Source of the DNA: Gloeophyllum trabeum ATCC 11539
Lineage: Eukaryota; Basidiomycota; Agaricomycetes; Gloeophyllales; Gloeophyllaceae
Assembly (NCBI RefSeq): GCF_000344685.1
Contig: NW_006920412.1
Location: 89,269-113,072, forward strand
Direction of reading: 5' to 3'
Length of the DNA: 23,804 nt
Made by a program: the position numbers and the translations under genes. A model generated the notes under the pieces. That model saw only the letters and a program-made list of their open reading frames with translations, did no database searches and had not been told where the DNA came from. Shown here one piece after another: positions 1-8,471 of the stretch. Each line of letters opens with the position of its first letter. Position 1 is the first letter of the stretch.

Positions 1-1951
1 TTCATAGTGACTTTAGAAAACCCCACATCGTATAAGACTATATTGTCCGCAGTCAACGCCAAATCCCAGTATCCTCCCATAGGTCGAGGTACCTGGGGAG
101 GCAAGCGGAAGGTCATCTTGGCACAAGGGTGAAACATTGAATGATCGATCCAAAACGTATCATCAGGGTCCATCGTAACGTGTTCTTGCATTTTTCCGGA
201 CTGCAATCCCCGTCGAAGCCTGTGGACTCGAAAGTCGAAGACTTCCGCCGTATCCTCTGCGGTGTGGTGGGCTGGGTGGAACCAGTCAACGAGGCGCTGA
301 GAGGCGACCCCATGCATAGGTCGAGACAGATACTGATCATAATATACGGGGCCAGTCATCACCGTATATGACGGACCCCATTCTTCCCATGGGATGACGG
401 GAGCGGACTGACCCAGCATCTGTCGGATTCTGGAAGTAAGCACCGACACTGGGACCACATGTGTAACCCGGAAGTTGTGCTCAGCGTCGAAGTCATCACT
501 CTCGAAACACATTTGGACGGCGAGGTGCACGTCTGTCGGTGCCGCCCGAAAGAGAGCTGAGCCCTCCAGCTCGGGCAGAGACCCAAGGGACGAAATTGTG
601 GAGAATTCCATAATGAGGATATGGTCATCATAGGATGGGTATTCGAACGTGAAGCAAGACAACTTGGTGAATGGGACGGGCTCCGTATATGCTGAGTGTT
701 TGTCGATGCTGTAAGCCTCCAAGCGTGGCTTCTCGCTCATCCTAGGCCGTATACCTGTAAGCAGGAAGCCTTCTACGACCGTGAAGTCCTCGAGGCCAGA
801 TGCCTCACTCAGCCACTCAGGAGACATTCAACGTCAGGCCGGAAGGAGAAGGAAAATAACTCACCATACATACAGTACCTTCTTTCCAGGCACAGACGAC
901 CAGATGTTCCTGGTAATGCTGTGCACTCAAGTCTGGAGTGTACGGCAACATCACACCAATAAAGTCTCCCGACAGACGAAGTTTGAGCCACCCGTTGTCG
1001 TCATACACCAAGTTGCCCGGAAGCAGTATTTTGGGACGTGCTGCATGCGGGTGTGCTTGCCCAGTCGAAAGAGACAGGCAGTGAATCATGTGCGTTGACG
1101 AACTCACGGCTGCCCCATCTTGTTCAGGCGTTCGGGAAACGATCACAAGCAGATCTTGAGCAGCATCTATCGCGTAGTTTTCGATCACAAATCCTAAATC
1201 GTCGAGCCGCCATTCCTTCGCCTTGACTCCTCGTAAATTCCCGGGGAGGATATTGAGCACCAGCGTTGATGGGCCGAGACACCGACAGAATACATTGCCC
1301 GAGAGACGCAGCATACTGCCTCTGCCGCCGCGCAGCTTCTCCACGGATCCGAACTGTGTGCTGGCCCAAGAGTCGGTATGTTTACGTAGACGCTGCAATC
1401 GTTCCGCGGTACTGATCTCACTACGCGGGCCGTCTTCCATACCGGCAGTTTCCAGCTCGATCTTGTACTGGAGAACGACGGACTCATCGATGACTCGTTT
1501 GACACGTCGGCTCAGCTAGAAAATATCCGCATCCAGTCTCTTTCAGTTGACTGGACATGATGGGACGACGATGCGGGACAGGCGTACCTGCCGACACGCC
1601 ACCAGAGCTTGAATTTCCAACTTCTCGAGTGTGCGCTCCAGGAGTTCAGTCGGTAGGTCGTCGATCCGACCCTGCAGTTGGCCAGTCTGAATCCTGTAGT
1701 TGATACACAACACAGTGCAATGAGACTCACCATCGTTTCAGAGACCTTATGGAGGAGCAGGGAAACGGGGAATTGTCTTTGCGTCTAGTGTAAGGCGTTG
1801 AAAAGAATTCGACGTAATAGCAAGACGTAAAGAGTACTACACACTGGGAAAGTGCCGATTTCCACGTCCGCTCGTGGACCTGATCTGGCCAGTTACGCTC
1901 ACGTTTAACTGTTTGTTGGATTGGAACTGGCAATCGCTGTGTCGTGGTCAT
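1..1951 (-). CDS. F-box protein gene 1 (3' end runs off the window)
   Basis: This appears to encode a fungal F-box protein; such proteins usually bind Skp1 through the F-box and present substrates to SCF ubiquitin ligases (family knowledge, target unknown). Exons on the minus strand: start uncertain..1731, 1693-1588, 1515-865 and 815-1, with introns of 37, 72 and 49 bp. The F-box is split by the second intron and contains DDLPTELLERTLEKLEIQAL. It is followed by LQYKIELETAGMEDGP, matched by LQYKIELGVAGMVDGP in gene 2. The last exon has no internal ATG long enough to show as an ORF but is open for 271 codons to the window edge, and it aligns with gene 2 (FWIDHSMFHPCAK versus FWINHTRFLECAR). The third intron carries a CTGAC branch site. 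Oddity: gene 2 starts MTRW, whereas the matching place here reads LKRW with CTG instead of ATG. The only in-frame upstream ATG is at 1951 and adds about 71 residues absent from gene 2. Only a few C-terminal residues should be missing. Confidence 0.8.
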
Positions 1952-2143
1952 TGAGTCCCAACCGGCTTTGCTCGCTGCTTAACGGTAAATGGAAAGGAAA
2001 TTATTTAAATCATATCGCAAGCCTCCATCGCATCGTGTGAACGGTGAATGGTGGTACTACTTGACCTGTCTCGACCACCAATAGTAAATATATACGTATC
2101 ATTATCGCCCCTTACGCAGGGCACCCAGGGGCTGCACCTACAT

Positions 2144-2236
2144 CCTCAGGCGAAAGCAACGCGAGGGTTCTACTTCGGACTTCGCCCTGAGGCAGGCTAC
2201 CCTCAGGCGAAAGCCATCGACAGGCTGCGGCCTGAG
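2144..2236. repeat. short direct and inverted repeats (CCTCAGGCGAAAGC)
   Basis: CCTCAGGCGAAAGC occurs identically at 2144-2157 and 2201-2214. Between them, at 2180-2192, is the near reverse complement CTTCGCCCTGAGG, and a further CCTGAG lies at 2231-2236. The set could form alternative hairpins. It lies in the short gap just beyond the stop codon of Ifi-like gene A and upstream of F-box gene 1. A 3'-end or spacer role is only a guess. Confidence 0.6.
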
Positions 2237-2252
2237 AAATAACGGCACGTCC

Positions 2253-2910
2253 CTACGCTTCTCGAATGAACATCACGATCCCAACAGTAGCCTCGACCAC
2301 GAGCACGACAAAGAGGTATACAGGACGCCGCAACTCGCCCCGGGCGCCTACGGCCTGCAGATGAGAGAACGAAGACCCCGCCGGGACCGCGACTCCATAC
2401 GTTCTGCCCTGGATACGCGCTGCCAAGGATCCTATACCGTCATGAGCCAAGGGAACAGTGAAGAGGATGGTACTGCGAACGGCTTACTCCTTTGAGGTCC
2501 CTGCCTGCCGAACCCGGCGCGGTACACCACAATCTCGAAAAGACGCAGGAACACGAAAGCGAGGACCGCGGCGAGGAGAAGGGCTAATATAATCTGGTGG
2601 TTGTGGATGAATTGAACGACAAACTCGGTAGCATGTCTCAGCGCACGTCCGACGGCGGCGAAGGGGCCTGCTCGGCTTCATTAGTTTCGAGCTTTCAGCA
2701 GCAGGGGAGAATCGCACCGCTAGCGAACCATTCCTTTACTACGCAGAGAGTGAGGTCAACCTATAGTACAACTGAGATTTAGTGCTCACCATTGGCATTC
2801 CACGAATGCCAGTCTGGACGATCGGTGAAGGATGTGATGTACGGCGTGTCTTGGAGCTCACCCGGTGACGAGCCATAAGGGGTGGCGGGGAAGAAGGCGA
2901 GAACAGGCAT
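2253..2910 (-). CDS. Ifi-6-16 (ISG12/IFI27-like) family membrane protein A
   Basis: This is a small hydrophobic protein related to the Ifi-6-16 family, which in animals includes interferon-induced mitochondrial or ER membrane proteins; the role in fungi is not established. Exons on the minus strand: 2910-2790, 2738-2718, 2667-2488, 2431-2253 (501 nt, 166 aa), all joined in phase 1 by introns of 51, 50 and 56 bp. The second exon is a 21-nt microexon encoding KEWFAS plus split codons. A membrane segment (ILALLLAAVLAFVFL) precedes the family core, GFGRQGPQRRSLAARIQ and then VPAGSSFSHLQAVGARG. A second hydrophobic stretch (YLFVVLVVEATVGIVMF) ends in IREA. Gene B at 7220-7959 has the same four-exon plan, including a 21-nt second exon and a 179-nt last exon, which strongly supports this model. 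The ATG at 2910 gives MPVLAFFPATP, comparable to MPAPCLRSL in gene B. The frame stays open upstream of 2910, so a longer N-terminus or another first exon (for example the ATG at 3519) is possible. Confidence 0.75.
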
Positions 2911-3618
2911 CGCGACTGCAGCCCACAGGGGGTCCGTGGCTAGCTTAAGTACGGATGAATGTCGTTTCACAGCTTCCGAGCTTGCCTTGACGCCGGAGTG
3001 GTGGCAACATTACTTGTGAGGGTCGCGGGTAAGCGCCTGCGGAATCACAGGGCTACCACAGACAGTGTTACAAGTCGATCGCCTGTTGTATATGGCTCGT
3101 GGCGGCAACGCGGTCTGGTTCCATAGAGTACCAGGTTGTGCACCTGCTTGAGAAGACTGCGTGGAGATGCTAGAAACAGTAGCTCCTGCTGGGGCGGCCA
3201 GAGTACAGAGATCCTGTACGCTGACGCGTAGCAAGGGAAAGCTCTCCATGCGTTCTCCTGCAAGTTGGAACGCGCAGAGAACCCGAGCACTAAGCCGTGT
3301 GTACCACTGCGTCACTCTGTAGATACCGTATCAGGTCAATCTGAGTAGCACCGCACGATTCGGATTGGCACGATAGGTATCGATACAGCGAATGATTGCG
3401 CAGTGGGAATCCTGGTATAAACGTCGTAGTGAAGAATAAACAGCAGACAGGAGTGGTCGTTCGAGCCCAAGTCTGAATCTGCGAGCCGTCGCGTCCGACG
3501 CGTGAGTGGCTGAGCTCATACTCTGACTTTCCTCTTCACCACCATTCTCCTACGCAGCACCTACACCCGCTGCACGTACATCAGCAGGCGTGCATTCTGC
3601 AGCGCAGCAGGAGACAGC
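2911..3618. other. divergent intergenic region between Ifi-like gene A and RNase H1
   Basis: These 708 bp separate two divergently transcribed genes, so both promoters should lie here. Minus-strand open frames occur at 3519-3331 (starting MSSATHASD) and 3315-3010. They have no recognisable domain but could be an upstream exon of gene A. I found no clear TATA box. The matching spacer on the other arm of the duplication is 6367-7219. Confidence 0.4.
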
Positions 3619-4809
3619 ATGCCGAAAGCAAAACCAGGGTTCTACGCCGTGCGCGTCGGACGCCAGCCAGGGATCTACACGACCTGGTAAGCCCATTCCC
3701 TCTGGTGAGCCGTCCCACCATTTGCGAATGCCCGAGCACAGGAGTGACTGCGAGAGTCAAATCAAGGGTTTTCCGAACGCGAAGTACCAGAAGTTCAACA
3801 CCGCAGCGGAGGCGGAGGCGTTCGTGCACGGTGGGCCGGTCGCGGCACCGCGCGGTCAGACACCCGCGCCCGTCGTCGTAGCGTCGAAACCTGACGTGAC
3901 AAGCCCGCCGCAAGCTGTGATCCAGAAGCCGGAGGAAGATGAGGTGGGGTGGGACGTGGTCTACAGCGACGGGGCGTGTCGAGGGAACGGGAAGGATGGC
4001 GCTCTTGCTGGGATCGGCGTGTGGTGGGGAAGGAACGATCCGAGGTACGTTCTTGATATGTTGGAACTCAAAGAATCCTCGTAGTCTCGTACTCTGCTGG
4101 TCCCTCACGCTAACGTCTCCGACTAGAAACTTATCCGAGCGATGCCCAGGCGACCAGACGAACAACCGCGCAGAGCTCATCGTGAATTACGCCGTTCCCT
4201 ACCCCGCGATCACGCAATAACGCATTATCACAGGCCATCGCGCGCGTCCTCGAAACCACCGCCCCAGGGCCGAAACCCCTGCTCATCAAGACCGACTCGC
4301 AATACTCCATAAACTGTACGTCCCCCGCTCTCCCGCCCCCTCACGCTCCCAACCCACCCACCCAGGCTTCCACCAATGGCTCCCGAACTGGACGCGCAAC
4401 AACTGGCGCGCGGCCTCCGGCCAGCCGGTCAAGAACAAGGAGCTCATCCAGTACCTCGCCGCGCTGCTCGAGGCGCGCGCGCGCGCGGGGAAGGTGCGCC
4501 TGAAGTACGTCGCGGGACACGCGGGCGTCGAGGGCAACGAGGGCGGGGACGCGCTCGCGGTCGCCGGCGCGTATCTGCCCGCGCAGCCGGAGAGGGACTG
4601 GGCGGGGCTGAGGCGGGGCGTGGAAGAAGGGGTGAAGGCGGTGCAGGCGATGAAGAGCGTGCCGAAGCCGCTGCCGGTGGAGTTTGAGGTGAGTGGGATG
4701 GTTTGTCGATGTCAAGGTGTTGGCGGAGGTCTGATGACTATGTTAGGTGTATGAGAGTGATTTGTGGAGCGACGAGGAGATGGAGCGGATTATGCGGGAG
4801 GAGCAGTGA
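3619..4809 (+). CDS. RNH1: ribonuclease H1 (hybrid-binding domain + RNase HI catalytic domain)
   Basis: This enzyme cleaves the RNA strand of RNA-DNA hybrids, acting in the nucleus and often in mitochondria of eukaryotes. Exons: 3619-3686, 3742-4044, 4127-4181, 4234-4315, 4366-4688, 4747-4809 (894 nt, 297 aa); introns are 50-82 bp with good GT-AG ends, and a CTAAC branch site is visible in the second. Residues 7-51 form the N-terminal hybrid-binding (viroplasmin-like) domain (FYAVRVGRQPGIYTTW, then KGFPNAKYQKFNTAAEAEAF). A Pro-rich linker follows. The catalytic domain starts near residue 93 and shows the expected four acidic residues: D99 in VYSDGACRGNG, E140 in NNRAEL, D163 in KTDSQYSIN and D231 in GNEGGD. 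The conserved His is H221 in VAGHAGVEGNEGGD. The C-terminal tail is acidic (SDLWSDEEMERIMREEQ). The protein starts exactly at MPKAKPGFYAV, as does the truncated copy at 6366. No mitochondrial presequence is evident. I see no break, so the gene should be functional. Confidence 0.95.
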
Positions 4810-6114
4810 TGCCAGGTTCGTATCCGCTGTCGGTGTATAGTGCTCGTGATCAAGTCTGTTTCTCGGTCGAACGCTAGTCGCAAGGATGTGCGAGCTGTAT
4901 GCGTACGGAGTTGTAATGTTCGATGTATCACCTCTGCCATATCTTGATGCGTTCTGCTTCGACAATCCGAGTCCCAGAGGGTATAGGTGGCGGAAGCGTC
5001 TGTGGGTGTATGTCACGTAAGTCCAAAGCATTCCTCCTCTCGCCAAATGGACTGATATACGACCGAGCGGTAGGCGGACGCATGGCAATAAATCATTCAT
5101 GTGAACTGATCATGTCATTCCTTCTCATTATTTACACCGGGTACGGCCATTTACACCGGGTACCGCCACATCACGGAAAAGCGCGCAACAGCTGGTTACG
5201 CTCGCTCCAACGTATTGTGTTCACTCACAGGTATCGTGTGCATCTGTCGTCTGAGTAATCCCGGTACTGTTTGCAACTCAACTGGCGAAACCGCGAAAGT
5301 CACTTTCAGAACATCACGTTCGGCAGCTCGGAGTATGCTTCGATGGATGCGCCGACTCTCCAGCCGAACCGCGTCCCCCCTCCCACCCCGCGTTCTTGCG
5401 TTCTCTGGCTTGTATCATGCTGGAGGCTCCAACATCATAGAAGAAACGAATTTGGCTTGGTACATCCACAGAATGTACTACCCCGTTTGGCTTTGCTGTG
5501 ACCTGACGTGAGTCGAATACCCTGCCGAGGCGTCTGATTATCCCCTGACGACGTGCTATGTCCGTCCCCGCCGCTGCTTCTCGGTACAAAGGGCGCGTAA
5601 GGTGATGGCTGATAGGAGCAGACGAGACGCCGAGTTGACTCGCAGCCTCGAATGGTCTCGCGACTAGGCGTTCGCGTCCTCAACCTCTCTCCCTCCTCTG
5701 CACTACCCTCGCGGAAATATAGATATACTTCCACGGTGCCGTCTGCTGGACTTCTGAAGATTCCCACTTGTCCCTCCTGTCGTTCGATGGAGAATCGCTC
5801 CTCAAAGTCGTGGTAGTTCACTCGGCGCTATCGATGTCTATGAGGCCAGCCCGAGTCGCATTAACGATCAGGTTGGTCTGATACGAACCTTGGTTCTGCT
5901 GTAACTTGAACGCCTAGGCCTGGACTATGCGGCATCCCGCAAGTCCCTCAGCTTCTTGGCTCCCGTGCAGGTCATCACGTTTACCTTCGAGTTACTTCCA
6001 CTTACCCTGCGGCTCACATCCAGGACTTCTTATTCGCTCAAGAGTGCTACGCCGGAAATCAAACTAATACAAATATGCTGCTCCCCGTTGCTTACGATCG
6101 CTGCCTGCCCAACC
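4810..6114. other. gene-free centre of the inverted duplication
   Basis: About 1.3 kb lies between the end of RNase H1 and the end of its truncated copy. The longest open frame is 5821-5435 on the minus strand (128 codons, GTG start). It has no recognisable domain and no visible similarity to the missing RNase H catalytic domain, so I do not call it a gene. I could not find remnants of RNase H1 exons 3-6 here, although the mirror arrangement predicts that they once lay on the minus strand of this interval. A 15-bp direct repeat is listed separately. Confidence 0.5.
5130..5163. repeat. two-copy 15-bp direct repeat
   Basis: ATTTACACCGGGTAC is present twice in perfect form at 5130-5144 and 5149-5163, separated by 4 bp (19-bp period). 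No function is apparent. Confidence 0.7.
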
Positions 6115-6366
6115 CTATCTTCCATACGATGCCTCCCCGGGACGGGCAGCTGAAACCTGCCCCGTGGCTGGACTGCCTTTGACAAACTCCTCTGCCTCCG
6201 CAGCGGTGTTGAATTTCTTGAACTTCTTGCTGGAGAACCCCTTCACTTGGCTCTCGCACTCCTCCCTACGTATGCGCATCAGCAACTTGTGCAACGGCTC
6301 CTTGGGACGAGGGGCTCACCGACGCCCGACGCGGACGGCGTAGAATCCTGGTTTGGCTTTCGGCAT
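6115..6366 (-). pseudogene. truncated RNase H1 copy: hybrid-binding domain only
   Basis: The minus strand begins MPKAKPGFYAVRVGRR, nearly the same as RNase H1 at 3619. Predicted exons are 6366-6320 and 6265-6115 with a 54-bp intron (GTGAGC donor, CTGAT near the branch, TAG acceptor) in the same phase as intron 1 of the intact gene. The spliced frame is 198 nt (65 aa) and continues ECESQVKGF, then KKFKKFNTAAEAEEFV, and stops at TAG after EASYGR. Two things are lost relative to the intact gene. The end of exon 1, encoding PGIYTTW, is missing; this stretch includes the aromatic residue aligned with the nucleic-acid-contacting Trp of known hybrid-binding domains. The whole catalytic domain is also missing. 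I read it as a decayed duplicate. A short expressed protein cannot be excluded, because the splice sites and frame survive. Confidence 0.82.
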
Positions 6367-7219
6367 ATCCTCGTAATGCAGAGTATACGATGGCTGTGAA
6401 ACCTTGAGCGCGAGGATGAGTCTGAATGACAGTCACTTACATCTTGGGGCGCTTGTCTTGTCGCGAAATTGGTCGCTGGATTTTACTGCGCCCCTGCCTC
6501 CTCTAGGGTACTTCTACCGTCTTTCCTGCATGACTCAGCCCTCTCGGACCCGGGTATCCTTCTCCTCAACGAGGGCGTTGGGCGCTGTATAATCTGCATC
6601 ATGCCAATCTGACTTTTACTTGAAAAAAATTGCCTGATATGTGACCCGTCCAAGCGCTGGCGTTGTACGAGCATACGTCTGCCGTTCGACAAAGAGAGCG
6701 TTCTTTGCCGCGACGTCTGGTACGGAAACCCCTGGTGCTGCAACCGCATCGATTTTGAGTGCAGACACTTCCAATCGTAAGCGCGCAGCTGATCATGAGA
6801 TGCGCAAAACACGAGGCCTGTGAAGGACGAACCTTGTACAGCTCTCCTAGTATCGCGGTGCGACTTCTTTTTAGCGACAACACCAGTTCTATAGACACGG
6901 AGCGCAGGGGCGGGCGTGCTCTATTCTTGGACAGCCCTCCCTTCCACGGCTGTCAAGGACATACTATCGAGGACAGCTTACTACCTGAAACGGGCGAGAG
7001 GAATGTGCAGGCGCTGGACTCAAAGGTGTTCTGGGAAACTCGGCGACCGTATACTGTAACGGCAGACGATCGACCTATAAGTGCGAGCGATCTCGTGCTC
7101 CGCTTCTTTCTACAACGCCGGCGCCAAAGTGTTCTATTTCTGTCAGCTCAGAAGCTGTAAAGGGGCCCTTGCGTGTATTTAAGCTGACGGCACATCACCT
7201 AGGGCGGCACTTCAGCGCG
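6367..7219. other. divergent intergenic region upstream of Ifi-like gene B
   Basis: 853 bp separate the truncated RNase H1 copy from Ifi-like gene B, mirroring the 708-bp spacer on the left arm. Open frames such as 6759-7160 (+) and 6898-6599 (-) have no recognisable domains, overlap each other and are not supported as genes. A TATA-like TATTTAAG at 7176-7183 lies 37 bp before the ATG of gene B. Confidence 0.4.
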
Positions 7220-7959
7220 ATGCCCGCCCCTTGCCTTCGCTCGCTACGGGCGGCCCTATGCCAGACCGTGCCCTCCCTCAAGTCCTTTGCCAACAGTCTG
7301 ACCCGGCCCTCACGGATGTCCAGTCCCTCTTGGATGTCCAATCCCTCATGGGTAACCACTGGCTCGTGGATACCCAAAGGCGACTGGGCACCCAAGATGG
7401 CCAATGGTACCTTTATAGCGGATGGTGCGCGTAAATTGAATCTGTATCCATCTTGCCACGCTGACTTGGACCCATAGCCAAGGAACGATTTGCTGCAGGT
7501 GCGATCCCAGTCCGATCATGCACAGTACTTCCACGTTAATCCCCCGCTTCAGTCCGCCATGCTATCAGGCAGGGCGTGGCCCATGCGTGCAAGTACATCC
7601 GCCGCCACCGTATAACATTCATCTACCTCTTCCGACTGGCGCTGGTCGTCGTACTCTTCATTACAATCTCGTCGCTGTTGGTAGGTATGGTGCACGCTCT
7701 CGGCTTCGGTGCTGCCGGGGTGATAGAAGGTATCCTGTTCTCGGATCCACGCGAGCGCTGCTTTACTCACCGATGCTTAGGATCTGTTGCGGCGTCGTAC
7801 CAAGCGGCTGTTCTTGGAGGAAATATCATCAAAGGATCTTTGTTCGCCATTATGCAGTCGATCGGTGCCCTGAGCGCATTGCCGCCTACTGTGTCTGCCT
7901 GCATCGTTCTCGTGGTTGTAGGTATTGTTGGGGTTATCGTGTACCGTCGAGGAGCGTAG
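7220..7959 (+). CDS. Ifi-6-16 (ISG12/IFI27-like) family membrane protein B
   Basis: Member of the same family as gene A. Exons: 7220-7430, 7478-7498, 7553-7729, 7781-7959 (588 nt, 195 aa), with introns of 47, 54 and 51 bp, all phase 1. The first intron contains a CTGAC branch site. The second exon is a 21-nt microexon coding PKERFAA. The third intron is 51 bp and has no in-frame stop, so an unspliced reading stays open and inserts 17 residues into the middle of the core domain. The N-terminus is Ser/Trp/Pro-rich (PSWMSNPSWVTTGSW). Residues ~98-127 are a membrane segment. The core is GFGAAGVIEGSVAASYQ, then GGNIIKGSLFAIMQSIGAL (residues ~128-169). A last hydrophobic segment is VSACIVLVVVGIVGVIVY. 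No signal peptide is obvious. Localisation to an internal membrane is inferred from the family. The ATG was chosen because it follows the TATA-like site and gives a start like that of gene A. Confidence 0.82.
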
Positions 7960-8471
7960 AGCCCGCATAGTATTGTGTCATGTCACAGAGACGTGCTGAT
8001 GGGCTGTCGTTATAGCATGTCGAAGGGAAAGGGAACACTGGGGAGAAGTCAACATGTGTGATCCAGACCAATCCAAGCTCCTCATGGAGGCCGGTCAGGC
8101 CTCAATTTGCACTATGGAGTAGAGTGGCGAGTCGTTGCCCAGTGTAATCCGGCACCGTGTGAACTCTGCAAAGTACTCAACCCGACTCGATTCGATTTGT
8201 GCTCCAGGCCTTCGCACATTTCGTCCCAGTCTCTCGTACGATGAGATGTCCAATTGACGGGGAACCCTGTCTCGTCGATATCGTCTCAGCCACGCGCAGC
8301 CAATCGGGTGAATGTGGACAAGTGGGTCCACTGGCAGGGTGATACGAGACTGTAACACCTCATCTCGTGCTTGTCATTATCCGAGTCGCGGTCGTTCAAC
8401 TGTCGGACCGTGGTTCGCCTGCAAGGCTATCCCAGACCTCCTTTATCGACGTGTTCCTCTCTTTAAAACCA
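7960..8471. other. intergenic spacer between Ifi-like gene B and F-box gene 2
   Basis: 512 bp with no supportable gene. It should hold the 3' end of gene B and the promoter of F-box gene 2; CTTTAAAACC at 8461-8470 lies just before the latter's ATG. A minus-strand frame at 8358-8095 has no recognisable domain. Confidence 0.4.

Noticed and set aside
3440..3490. tRNA B-box-like GTTCGAGCCC
   Set aside because: No matching A box or cloverleaf could be drawn around it.
5435..5821. 128-codon minus-strand frame in the centre of the inverted duplication
   Set aside because: It begins at GTG, has no domain, no splice logic and no similarity to the expected RNase H remnant.
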